A stretch of DNA of 64,000 nucleotides from Streptomyces changanensis. GTDB taxonomy: Bacteria; Actinomycetota; Actinomycetes; Streptomycetales; Streptomycetaceae. The stretch covers positions 6,510,001 to 6,574,000 of the forward strand of contig NZ_CP102332.1 in NCBI RefSeq assembly GCF_024600715.1, read 5' to 3'. Under the pieces are notes generated by a model, which saw nothing but the letters and a program-made list of their open reading frames with translations, was not told where the DNA came from and searched no databases. Position 1 is the first letter of the stretch, and each line of letters opens with the position of its first letter. A program made the position numbers and the translations under genes. Of the stretch, positions 49,880 to 58,004 are shown piece after piece.

Positions 49880-51576
49880 TCACAGGGCCGGGGCCGGCCC
49901 ACCGTGGCCGACGAGGGACCCGAAGCGGTGGAAGGCCGCCTCCTGGCGCCACTGGATCGCCGCCTCGGGGCTCGCCGCGAGCAGGGCGCGGCATGCCACC
50001 GCGGGCTGTGCCGCGCCCGGCCACGAGGTACGGCAGGCGCGGACGCGGTGGTAGCCGTGACGGGTGGGGTTGCCCGACCAGAGGCTCCCGCCGGAGAAGA
50101 AGGAGTACTCCAGGGAGGCGCGCGCCAGGTCCTTCAGTTCGGGGTAGGACAGGTCGTACGCCTCGGCGGCGTACTGGTACTCGCCGCTGATGTCGGTACG
50201 GCTGACGCCCGGGTCGTCGGTGGCGAGGACGACGGGCACGCCGAAGCGGCGGTACGTCTCGAAGGGGTGGTCCGCGCCGCGTACGCCGAGGATCTGGGCG
50301 TTGCTGGTGAAGGGGACCTCCACGGCGGTCTCCCGCGCGGCCATGGTACGGGCGGTGTCCCGCCAGTCGTCCTCGTGGCGGAGGCCGACGCTGTGGCCGA
50401 CCCGTTCCGCGCGGGCGACGGTGACGGCCTGCCGGATGTGGGACCGCAGGTGGCGCGGCGGGACCAGGCCCGGCCACAGTTCGCCGGCGTGCAGGGGGAG
50501 GCGCGCCCCGGGGTAGGCGGCGCGCAGGTGGACGAGCATCCTCATGTGGAGGTCGTGGTCGCGCAGGGCGACGGCTCCGTCCTCGGGCTGGACGAGGTTG
50601 ACCCCGACGAACCGCGGGTCGCGTTCGGCCAGGCGCATCCCCAGGGCCATCTGCGTGAACACCAGCGCGGGCGGGCCGCCCCTCAGGACGTGGGAGACAC
50701 AGCGGACCGGCAGGCGGCAGCCCGGTTCCGGCCGGTCCGTCGTACAGCGGGCCGCCGCGCGGAACTCGGCGTCGGCGTCGTCGGCCTCCGCGCACGCCGC
50801 GGTGACCAGCGCGTCCAGTCCGCCGCCCGCGAGGAGCCGGCGGTGTGTCCGGGCGGGGTCACCGTCCCAGCCGGTGCGGGCCGCGAGGTCCTCCGCGCCC
50901 TCGGGCACGGGGCCCACCATCGTCTCCAGCGCGAACTGGTTCTGCGCGACGACCTCGTTCGCGACCTGGGCGAGCTGCTTGCCGCGGTGGCGCCGGGCGA
51001 CCTCGGCGAACTTCCCGAACGTGGCGAAGAAGTGGTCGTGGCCGTCGCCTCCGGGCGGGAAGTCCCGCATCGACCAGGCCCGCACGACGGCGTCGTGGAA
51101 GGCGCGGTCGCGGCGGGCGTCGGAGGCGGGGCGGGTGCCGGAGCCGCAGGGCGGGGGGACGGCCGTCATGGTGGCGTCGACGCACAGCCCGTCCTCGGCG
51201 GCCAGGCGCAGCAGGTGCTCGGTGCGGACCGCTCCGGCGAGGTGGTGGTGCAGGTCGGCGCCCTTGGGGAGGCGGCGGAAGAAGACCCGCAGACGCGGCG
51301 GGTCGTCGCGGATGGCGTCCAGATGACGGGCCATGCCCGCCTCCCCGGCCGTCGGCGTGCGCGGCGGTGCCGCCCGGTGGGCTGCGGGCGCGGCCCCGAC
51401 GGTGGCGGTGCCCGGCGGCAGCAGGGGCAGCAGGGCGACGGCGCCGAGCGCGGCGGCGAGCGGGACGCGGGCCCGGATCCGGCCCGGGCACGGGTGCGCG
51501 CCGGGGCCCGTGCCGGGACTCCTGTCGGGGCGCGGTGGCCTGCCGGGTCCGGGGAGAGGATGTGTGTGTCGGTCAC
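49880..51576 (-). pseudogene. adenosine deaminase-family protein, signal-peptide frameshift suspected
   Basis: From ATG 51334 there are 484 residues with the metal-dependent deaminase motifs: DLHHHLAGAVRTEHLLR (His-x-His), LPLHAGELWPGLV (catalytic HAGE), RVGHSVGLRHE, VEVPFTSNAQILGV and VLATDDPGVSRTD. It fits the secreted adenosine deaminase-like branch. Before ATG 51334 the same frame encodes a good hydrophobic segment (VPLAAALGAVALLPLLPPGT) but has no start codon. The likely start GTG 51576 (VTDTHILSPDPAG) is in another frame. One indel at about 51475-51495 would join them, so the secreted form is probably broken. If ATG 51334 is used, a cytoplasmic enzyme would result. Confidence 0.7.
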
Positions 51577-51686
51577 GCCGGCAGCATCACCATTGGTGGG
51601 CGGCAGGGGGGTCCCCCATGGCGACGGGCGGGGGCGGCCCACCCTCCCGGGTGACCCGGTCGGGTGTCCCGGAGGGCGGGGGAGCG

Positions 51687-52091
51687 CTAACCGGTCGGGG
51701 TGAAGCAGGCCGTGATGGTCTTGCCGTCCTTCTGGGGGTGCGTGTGCCAGTGGTCGGACAGGGCGTCGACGAGGGCGAGTCCGCGACCGCCCGGCGAGGT
51801 GGTGTCGGGGTCGCGCGGAGCGGGCAGTTCGGCCGCCGCGTCGTGGACGCTGACGTGCAGGCACCGGTTGTCCCACGTCAGCACCACCTGCGCGGAGCTG
51901 TGCGCGTGGACGTGGGCGTTGGTGATGAGTTCCGAGACGGCGAGCAGCACGTCGTCGACCGTCTCCGGCGCCTGTTCCGTCCACCCCAGCGATTCGAGGT
52001 GCTCGCGCGCCCACTGCCTGCCGGCGCGCACGCCACCGGAGATGGGAAAGGAACGGGCCCAGCCCACAGCCTTCATCGAAGAGTCGGTCAT
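51687..52091 (-). CDS. anti-sigma HATPase (RsbW-like) protein
   Basis: 134 residues from ATG 52091, with AAGGAG 5 bases upstream. GHKL motifs: VDDVLLAVSELITNAHVHAH (N box, Asn), SVHDAAAELPAPRD (G1 region), and GGRGLALVDALSDHW (G2), typical of the single-domain HATPase_c_2 group that includes RsbW and SpoIIAB. These kinases bind a sigma factor and phosphorylate a STAS antagonist. The sigma factor itself is not in the window. It is isolated, with a clear ribosome binding site, and is the likely partner of the STAS and SpoIIE proteins found here. Confidence 0.88.
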   Translation of the reverse strand: MTDSSMKAVGWARSFPISGGVRAGRQWAREHLESLGWTEQAPETVDDVLLAVSELITNAHVHAHSSAQVVLTWDNRCLHVSVHDAAAELPAPRDPDTTSPGGRGLALVDALSDHWHTHPQKDGKTITACFTPTG

Positions 52092-52523
52092 CGCTTCTCC
52101 TTCACCGTCGGTCATTCGCCCACATCGACGCGTGTACCCGCCCGCCCCGAATGCACCGGTCCGGACTGGACCGCCCGCGGGAAGGAGAACGGGGGTGATG
52201 CCCCTCCTCGCCCGCCTTTGGGCGGGTCGGTCCGGGGTGGCACCGGCGACGTCGGCGACCGGCCGTGCCGGCGCACCGAGGGCGCCCCGCCTCCCGAACG
52301 TCGCGGTGTGGAGCGCCCGACGGGCCGGCGAGAGAGACCCGGACCGGGGGCGCGGCCGATTCCGGGGCGGGCCGGGCCGGCGGTCGGATCGACTCCGACA
52401 TGCTCACGGGCGGGGAGCCGGATCTCCGCTGTGGTCCACCGCCGCCGCCCCGCCACCGCCGCCCCGCCACCGCGGGCCCGGCTCCACGCCCGTCCCGGCT
52501 CCGCGGACCCGCCTGCGGGCCGG
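52092..52523. other. gap upstream of the HATPase gene
   Basis: No supported gene in 430 bp; short CCGCCACCGCCGCC-type repeats lie at about 52440-52475. It probably contains the HATPase promoter and the thioesterase gene's 3' end. Confidence 0.4.
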
Positions 52524-52946
52524 TCAGATGCCCATGACCTGCGGGCGGTCGGCGAGGTCGCGGAAGTGCTCGCGCGGGTCCGCCACCAGCCTGCGCGCGT
52601 CCAGGTCCATCAGCCCGCCGACGCCGGTCACCTCGGCGGCGACCGTACCGTCGGCCTTCCGGATCGTCTGCTCGATACGGAAGGTCTTGCCCGCGCCCCA
52701 CAGGAAGGCACACGAGACCCGCACCTCGTCCCCCGCGCGCAGTTCGCGCAGGTACCGCACCGTCACTTCGAGGGCCACCGGGCCGAGGCCCTTGCCCAGC
52801 AGGTCGCCCTGCCGGATGCCCGCCTCCTGGAGCAGCGACCAGCGGGCGTGCTCCGCGTACTGCAGGTAGACGGACTGGTTCAGGTGCCCCTGCGTATCGG
52901 TCTCGTAGCCGCGCACCACGACGGGCACCGAAAACGGCTCTGCCAC
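52524..52946 (-). CDS. acyl-CoA thioesterase, 4HBT hot-dog fold
   Basis: 140 residues from GTG 52946, GGAGGGG upstream. VVVRGYETDTQGHLNQSVYL is the 4HBT active-site loop, with Asp (YETDTQGHLN) in the place of the catalytic residue. WSLLQEAGIRQGDLLG, VTVRYLRELRAGDEVRVSCA and TFRIEQTIRKADGTVAAEVT complete the fold. It cleaves acyl-CoA or 4-hydroxybenzoyl-CoA-like thioesters. The substrate is unknown. It stands alone, between DUF3140 and HATPase genes. Confidence 0.9.
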   Translation of the reverse strand: MAEPFSVPVVVRGYETDTQGHLNQSVYLQYAEHARWSLLQEAGIRQGDLLGKGLGPVALEVTVRYLRELRAGDEVRVSCAFLWGAGKTFRIEQTIRKADGTVAAEVTGVGGLMDLDARRLVADPREHFRDLADRPQVMGI

Positions 52947-53056
52947 GACATTCCCCTCCGACGGCCTCGCCCACGACGACGCGCCGGCCCGTCCGTGCGA
53001 CGGGGCCGGTCACCCCGGACCCTGCCACACCCGTGGTGCCGCCGGTCCCTCGGGTG

Positions 53057-53443
53057 TCAGGAGTCCTTCAGCGGGTCGTGGCCCCAGTTCATCAGGGAGT
53101 GGCGCCACCGGGTGTCCGTGACGTCGCCCGAGGGGCGCTGGGCCAGGTGCCGCTTGATGTAGCCGACGACCTTGCGCATATGGGCGACGTCGTCGTCGCT
53201 CAGCTCGGAGGGGGAGGTGCGCAGCAGCCCGACGATGCGGCGGCCGGAGGCGTGGCCGGTGCTCTCGCCGCCGTCCTGGTGCTGTCCCGCGGCCGTGGAC
53301 TCGTCCCGTTCCAGCCAGTCCTCCAACTCCCGGGGGGAGAGGTTGACGAGCCTCCCGAACTCGGCGATCCTCTCGTCGCGGTCGTCGCGGTCGTCGCGGT
53401 CGTCGCGGTCGTCGCGGTCGTCGCGGTCGTCGCGGTCGGTCAT
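53057..53443 (-). CDS. DUF3140 protein with N-terminal RDD repeats
   Basis: 128 residues from ATG 53443, GAGGGG spaced by 8. Residues after about 25 match DUF3140: EFGRLVNLSPRELEDWLERD, GGESTGHASGRRIVGLLRTS, DDDVAHMRKVVGYIKRHLAQ, RPSGDVTDTRWRHSLMNWGH. The first residues are MTDRDD followed by repeated DRDD units encoded by a 9-bp DNA repeat, which is not usual for the family. DUF3140 proteins are often annotated as DNA-binding because of similarity to small plant-like proteins; the role is not proven. The repeat gives a strongly charged, probably disordered tail. Confidence 0.9.
   Translation of the reverse strand: MTDRDDRDDRDDRDDRDDRDDRDERIAEFGRLVNLSPRELEDWLERDESTAAGQHQDGGESTGHASGRRIVGLLRTSPSELSDDDVAHMRKVVGYIKRHLAQRPSGDVTDTRWRHSLMNWGHDPLKDS
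53375..53440. repeat. coding 9-bp tandem repeat (TCGTCGCGG on the plus strand)
   Basis: About seven near-exact copies of TCGTCGCGG, encoding alternating DDR/RDD on the minus strand inside the DUF3140 gene. Copy number changes would alter length without changing frame. Confidence 0.9.
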
Positions 53444-53726
53444 CCGCGTGTCCCCTCGTCGTGGCGGGGCGGGCACGGCCCCGTCGCCCCTGGGTGGCAG
53501 GTCCCCGCCATCGTTCCTCCGCCCGAAGGCGGGTACGGGCCGGGCGGGCGGGTCCATCCGTTCGTGTGGCGCGGCCCTGCGCCACACGGACGCCCGGAGC
53601 CGGCGCGGCCGTTTCCCCCGGCGCCCGTCATGGCCGTCCGGGTCGGGGGTATACGGGCGTCTCCGGAAGAGGCAAGCCCGTGGCTCCCGTCAGGGAGCGG
53701 CGACGAGCGAAAGGCGAGACGCCACC

Positions 53727-54176
53727 ATGTCGCAGGTCGAGGAATCCATCACCGTCAAGGTCCCGGTCCGCACCGCCTATGACCAGTGGACCCAGTTCGA
53801 GACGTTCCCCCAGTTCATGGAGGGCGTGGAGCGGATCGAGCAGCTCTCCGACACCCTCACCCACTGGACGACCAACGTGAACGGCGTGGAGAGGTCCTTC
53901 GACGCCAAGATCACCGAGCAGATTCCGGACGAGCGGGTGGCCTGGACGACGGTGGACGGCGAGGCGCGGCAGGCCGGAGTCGTCACCTTCCACCGCATCG
54001 ACGCCACCACCACCAAGGTGATGCTCCAGATGGACTTCGACCCCAGCGGTGTCGCGGAGACGGTCGGCGACAAGCTGGGCTTCGTCAAGCGGCAGGTCAG
54101 CGGTGACCTGGAGCGCTTCCGGTCCTTCATCGAGGGGCGGGGCACCCCGACGGGCGCCTGGCGCGGCGAGGTGTGA
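53727..54176 (+). CDS. SRPBCC (START-like) family protein
   Basis: 149 residues from ATG 53727, GGCGAG upstream. MSQVEESITVKVPVRTAYDQ, then WTQFETFPQFMEGVERIEQL, THWTTNVNGVERSFDAKITE and MLQMDFDPSGVAETVGDKLG form the cyclase/dehydrase-like SRPBCC fold with a hydrophobic ligand pocket. These Streptomyces proteins are often stress-linked or of unknown function. It is divergent from the DUF3140 gene (283 bp between starts) and followed by a very strong terminator, so it is monocistronic. Confidence 0.88.
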   Translation: MSQVEESITVKVPVRTAYDQWTQFETFPQFMEGVERIEQLSDTLTHWTTNVNGVERSFDAKITEQIPDERVAWTTVDGEARQAGVVTFHRIDATTTKVMLQMDFDPSGVAETVGDKLGFVKRQVSGDLERFRSFIEGRGTPTGAWRGEV

Positions 54177-54210
54177 CGCGGGCGCGGCGTACGACGCCAG
54201 GGGCGCGGCA

Positions 54211-54246
54211 GCAGCCCCCGGACCGGCTTTTCGGTCCGGGGGCTGC
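54211..54246 (+). terminator. 15-bp perfect hairpin after SRPBCC gene
   Basis: GCAGCCCCCGGACCG pairs exactly with its complement at 54232-54246; loop GCTTTT. It lies 35 bp past the stop. Confidence 0.9.
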
Positions 54247-54456
54247 CCCGTTTCCGCGGGCCCGGGGGCGCTGTTCCGCGTCGGGGGCCGCCCCGGCCGG
54301 GGACCGGGCCCGGCATGGCCGGAACGTCCCGTACCGGCACAAGGCCGGAGTGTCACCGTCGCCGCGGGCCGACCGGTGCCGCACGGCCGGTCACCTCACG
54401 ACCGACGGGCCCAGCTCACGACCGACCGGCCACCCCGGAACCGCGCCGGCCCGCCC

Positions 54457-55512
54457 CTACGGCCGGGCCGGCGCGGCGTGCTCCCTCTGGAGGGTGGCGA
54501 GCAGGCGGGCGGCGGCGGCGTCCACCGACGTACGGGTGTTGGCGAGGACGACGACGGCCGTCCGCTGCTCCGGGCCGAAGCCGACGAACGAGGAGAAGCC
54601 GCCGGTGCCGCCGTTGTGCCAGATCTGCGCGTGACCGCCCCGGGCCGGGTCCGGACGGTGGCCCACCCACCCGAGGTGCGCCCACGAGGAGGGGCCGGTG
54701 GGGTGCTCCACCTCCCGGGTGAGCCGTACGGCGTCGGCGAGGGGCCCGGCCGGGCCGTCCCACTGCGCGCGGACGAAGGCCACCAGGTCGGTCGCCGTCG
54801 ACCGCAGTCCGCCCGCCCCGGCCAGGTCGGCCAGGTTCCACGGCGGGGCGGGCCGCCGGTCGCCGTCGTGCCCCTGGGCCAGGCGGTCCGCCCGGTCGCC
54901 CTCGACGTTCACCACGGTGTCCACCAGGCCGAGGGGCGCGCAGATCTCCCGGCGCACCAGCGACGCGTAGTCGGTGCCGGCCCGGCGGGCGAGGGCCAGC
55001 CCGAGCAGGCCGGCCCCGAGGTTGGAGTACTGGAAGCGCTCTCCCGGCCGGGCGCCGAGCCGGGTCCTCGCCAGACCGCGCAGCAGGACGCGGGCGGTGC
55101 AGCCGGCGTACGGGTCGGGTGCACCCGGGCGGAGCAGGGACCGCAGGAACATGCCCTTCGGCAGCCGCGGCAACCCCGAGGTGTGCATCGCCAGGTGTCG
55201 CAGGGAGATTTCCGCGCCCCCGCGTGACGGCACGACCGCGTCCTCGGGCAGGAGCGCGGCCAGCGGCTCGTCCAGGTCCACGGTGCCCGCCACGGCGAGC
55301 CGCGCCAGGCACAGCGCCGTGAACACCTTCGTCACCGAGCCGATCTCGAAGAGGGTGTCCGCGCCGGGCGTGTCGGGCCGGTCGACCGCGACGCGTCCGG
55401 CGCCCCTGATCTCCGCGTGGCCGCCCACCACCGCGGCCACGACCGCGCCGACGCCGTCCCCGGCGAGTCGGTCGGCGGTCTCTTGGGCGAGCGTGCCGGG
55501 ATCTTGTGTCAT
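54457..55512 (-). CDS. class C beta-lactamase-like serine hydrolase (cytoplasmic form)
   Basis: 351 residues from ATG 55512 (MTQDPGTLAQETADRLAGDG). Motifs SVTK (catalytic Ser), HLAMHTSGLPRLPKGMFL, YSNLGAGLLGLALARRAGTD (Tyr-Ser-Asn) and HNGGTGGFSSFVGFG (third box). There is no signal peptide, unlike the two paralogous enzymes at 45-47.7 kb, and the overall sequence differs more. It probably acts as an esterase or D-aminopeptidase inside the cell. There is a terminator-like hairpin upstream. Confidence 0.9.
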   Translation of the reverse strand: MTQDPGTLAQETADRLAGDGVGAVVAAVVGGHAEIRGAGRVAVDRPDTPGADTLFEIGSVTKVFTALCLARLAVAGTVDLDEPLAALLPEDAVVPSRGGAEISLRHLAMHTSGLPRLPKGMFLRSLLRPGAPDPYAGCTARVLLRGLARTRLGARPGERFQYSNLGAGLLGLALARRAGTDYASLVRREICAPLGLVDTVVNVEGDRADRLAQGHDGDRRPAPPWNLADLAGAGGLRSTATDLVAFVRAQWDGPAGPLADAVRLTREVEHPTGPSSWAHLGWVGHRPDPARGGHAQIWHNGGTGGFSSFVGFGPEQRTAVVVLANTRTSVDAAAARLLATLQREHAAPARP

Positions 55513-55578
55513 GTCCCCAGCATCACGCTCCGGCGGACCCGCATGATCGGCCTCAGTGATGATCTTCGCTCCCGGTCG

Positions 55579-55599
55579 GTCCTGCCTGAGGGGCAGGAC
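55579..55599 (-). terminator. hairpin between GNAT and serine hydrolase genes
   Basis: GTCCTGCC / GGCAGGAC (8-bp perfect core, extended by GG/CC with one mismatch) lies downstream of the minus-strand GNAT gene and upstream of the hydrolase start. Confidence 0.45.
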
Positions 55600-55687
55600 G
55601 GACCCCGCCGACCGGAGGGCTCCGACCGGCCGCGACCCTCCGGCTCGGTACCGCGTCGCCCGGAGTCGCCGGCCTGCCGCCGATCCC

Positions 55688-56260
55688 TCAGCGCAGGTCG
55701 CGGCGCATCAGGACCCGCGGGTGCCCGGCCAGTACCGAGGTGGTGTCGGCGACGTGGACGAACCCGGCGCGTTCGAAGTTCGCGCGGAGCCCCGCGTACG
55801 CCATCGTCAGGTCGACCCGGGCCCCGCCGTTGTCCAGCGGGTACGCCTCGACGACCGGTGCGCCCTGGGCCCGGGCGAAGTCGACCGCACCGGCGATGAG
55901 GGCGTGCGAGATCCCGCGCTTCCGGTGACCCGGGCGGACGCGGACGCACCACAGTGACCAGACCGGCAGGTCGTCGATGTGCGGGATCTTGCGGTTGCGG
56001 GCGAAGGACGTGGCGGAGCGCGGCGCCACGGCGGCCCAGCCGACCGGCTCGTCACCGTCGTACGCGATCACGCCCGGCGGGGGCGCGGTGCGGCAGAGCT
56101 CGGCGACGTACGCGCCGCGGGCCGGGCCGCGCAGCTCGTTGTTGGCCTTGGACGGGAGGCGGTAGCTCAGACACCAGCAGACGTTCGCGTCCGGTGACTT
56201 GGGCCCGACCAGGGTCCGGACGTCCTCGAACACGGTGGCCGGGCGCACGTCGATGGTCAT
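55688..56260 (-). CDS. GNAT-family N-acetyltransferase
   Basis: 190 residues from ATG 56260. VRPATVFEDVRTLVGPKSPD, ANVCWCLSYRLPSKANNELR and GVIAYDGDEPVGWAAVAPRS come first, then the acetyl-CoA loop VWSLWCVRVRPGHRKRGISH and LIAGAVDFARAQGAPVVEAY. The tail is YAGLRANFERAGFVHVADTT. The CWCLSYR start with a cysteine pair is typical of a common actinobacterial group. The substrate is unknown. No ribosome binding site: the start lies 7 bases after CACCGT, so it is probably leaderless. Confidence 0.87.
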   Translation of the reverse strand: MTIDVRPATVFEDVRTLVGPKSPDANVCWCLSYRLPSKANNELRGPARGAYVAELCRTAPPPGVIAYDGDEPVGWAAVAPRSATSFARNRKIPHIDDLPVWSLWCVRVRPGHRKRGISHALIAGAVDFARAQGAPVVEAYPLDNGGARVDLTMAYAGLRANFERAGFVHVADTTSVLAGHPRVLMRRDLR

Positions 56261-56377
56261 GGGACCACGGTGCCACGGCCGCGACCGCGGCGCGTCCCGG
56301 CCGGACCGCCCTCGCCGACGCCGTCACCGACGCGGAGCCCCCGCCCTACCGGCCGGGCGACCGATGTCGACGGGACG

Positions 56378-57202
56378 TCAGACACATCTCTCGCTCAACC
56401 AGGCGGTGAAGTCCGCCGTCCACGACGTGGCCATCCGCACCGACGTGGTCGTCGAGCCGCGCAGTGCCAACTCCTGCTCCCACGAGGCGTGGTTGCCGGA
56501 GGCCGCGGGGGGCGGCTCCTCCCAGCCGATCCCGTCGACCCAGTAGGGGTGGCCCGTGAGCGAGGAGGCGAGACCGGCCTCGAGGACGCGCCGTTCGAGC
56601 TCCGGCTTCAACGTCGCGTCATGCGTGTAGATCATGATGTGCTGCGAGCCGACCCGCTCCACCATGGGCGAGATGACCTCCGCCCATCCGGCCTCGCGGA
56701 TCGCCGGGTCGGTGTGGAGCAGCGACTGCCTCGCCTCGCCCTTCAGCTCCACCAACGGGATCATCCCCTGGGACGCGGCGCTGTCGAGCCACTCGCGGAA
56801 GGTGTAGACGGTCTCCCCGGTGTACGGCCCGCGCGTGATCGTACGGCCCTTGAGCGGGTCGGCCCCCGATTCCCAGGACAGTTCCGTGATGGCCTTGCGC
56901 GTGCCGGTCAGCCCGTTGGTCGTGGTGTTGTGCCACATCACGCTCGTGGCGCCGTCCTTGGTGAGCTGGAGGTCGGCCTCGACGCCGCTCGCGCCCCAGC
57001 CCTTCTGCTGCGCCAGGCCCCTCGGGTGGTTGGGCTGACGGATCTGGTCCCGCTCCCAGGAGTTCGGGCCGGTGGGGTAACCGCCGTGCCCGAACACCGT
57101 CGGGCAGAGGGGGAGCGAGGCCGCCCCGGCAGGGCCCGCCTGCACGGTGCCGGTCAGCAGCGCCGCCGTGACGGCGGCCACCCCCCATGTCGTCGGCCTC
57201 AT
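56378..57202 (-). CDS. secreted glycerophosphodiester phosphodiesterase-family protein
   Basis: 274 residues from ATG 57202, preceded by GAGGAG. Signal peptide TTWGVAAVTAALLTGTVQAG. The GDPD barrel shows CPTVFGHGGYPTGPNSWERD (His of the HR motif replaced by HGG, as in some secreted forms), GVEADLQLTKDGATSVMWHN (metal Glu/Asp and His), YTFREWLDSAASQGMIPLVE and IMIYTHDATLKPELERRVLE. It would cleave glycerophosphodiesters in the medium. The altered first motif lacks the usual HRG, so substrate range may differ. Confidence 0.85.
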   Translation of the reverse strand: MRPTTWGVAAVTAALLTGTVQAGPAGAASLPLCPTVFGHGGYPTGPNSWERDQIRQPNHPRGLAQQKGWGASGVEADLQLTKDGATSVMWHNTTTNGLTGTRKAITELSWESGADPLKGRTITRGPYTGETVYTFREWLDSAASQGMIPLVELKGEARQSLLHTDPAIREAGWAEVISPMVERVGSQHIMIYTHDATLKPELERRVLEAGLASSLTGHPYWVDGIGWEEPPPAASGNHASWEQELALRGSTTTSVRMATSWTADFTAWLSERCV

Positions 57203-57438
57203 CCTTCTCCTCACCTCGTACCTGTCCCGGCGCGCACGGGCGCGCCTGTCACCGCGTCACCGGCCGCGACGAGGGGCCGGGGGTGCCGCCTCGCGCCGGC
57301 GCTCGGCGAGCGGCGCGGGCGGGAGGTGCCGCCGCAGCATACGAGGAGAAGGGGCGTGACCGTGGCCCCTGCGCGCGGCGGTTGCCGTACGGGTCGGCCG
57401 AGGGGACCCGGGTGGGGGACGTGTCACCCCACGGGCGG

Positions 57439-57897
57439 TCAGCCGCGCGGGGTGTCCGGAGGGTCGGAGGTGAGGGCGGCGTTGTACCGGACGAGGTACG
57501 CGGCGAACCGGGCGAGGTCCTCGGCGGACCAGTCCCGGAGCCGTTCCTCGTAGGCGGCGAACCGGCTGGCCTGCGTGGCGGCCAGGACGCGCCGCCCCTC
57601 CTCGGTGGGGTGCAGCACCTGCACGCGGTGGTCGTCCGGCTCCGTGCGGCGTTCCACCAGGCCGATCCGCTCCAGCCCGGCGAGCTGCCGGCTCACCGTC
57701 GACTTGTCCAGCAGGTAGTGGGCCGCCAGGTCCGTGGCGCTGCACCCCGCCCGGTCGTGGATGTGGGCGAGCAGCGTGTACGAGACGAGCGGCAGGTCGG
57801 GGTGGAGCCGGGCCGCCGCGGCCCGGGCGCGGCGGGCGAAGGCGGTCAGTTCCCGCTGGATGGCGTCCACGGACGTCTCACGCGCGTCGTCGCCCAT
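57439..57897 (-). CDS. MarR-family transcriptional regulator
   Basis: 152 residues from ATG 57897. TAFARRARAAAARLHPDLPL (dimerisation helix) and CSATDLAAHYLLDKSTVSRQ (recognition helix) come first. LAGLERIGLVERRTEPDDHR followed by VQVLHPTEEG has the D-x-R wing motif. The C-terminal helices close the dimer. It is divergent from the membrane-protein gene. The GTTGTATAGTACAAC operator overlaps its own -10 box, so it very probably represses itself and that gene, responding to a small phenolic or membrane-active ligand. Confidence 0.92.
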   Translation of the reverse strand: MGDDARETSVDAIQRELTAFARRARAAAARLHPDLPLVSYTLLAHIHDRAGCSATDLAAHYLLDKSTVSRQLAGLERIGLVERRTEPDDHRVQVLHPTEEGRRVLAATQASRFAAYEERLRDWSAEDLARFAAYLVRYNAALTSDPPDTPRG

Positions 57898-57953
57898 CGT
57901 GCACCGCACCCCTCGTCGGCCGGGCCCGCCGTCGGTCGACGCGCATCGGTTCA

Positions 57954-57985
57954 GTTGTATAGTACAACGATCCTTTAGTTGTAAA
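57954..57985. promoter_or_regulatory. MarR operator and divergent promoters
   Basis: The 15-bp palindrome GTTGTATAGTACAAC lies at 57954-57968, with a further half-site AGTTGTA at 57977-57983. On the minus strand, TTTACA (57985-57980) and TATACA (57961-57956) are 18 bp apart and form the marR promoter. On the plus strand TATAGT (57958-57963) lies inside the palindrome. Confidence 0.8.
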
Positions 57986-58004
57986 AGCCAACCATGGAGG
58001 TCCA

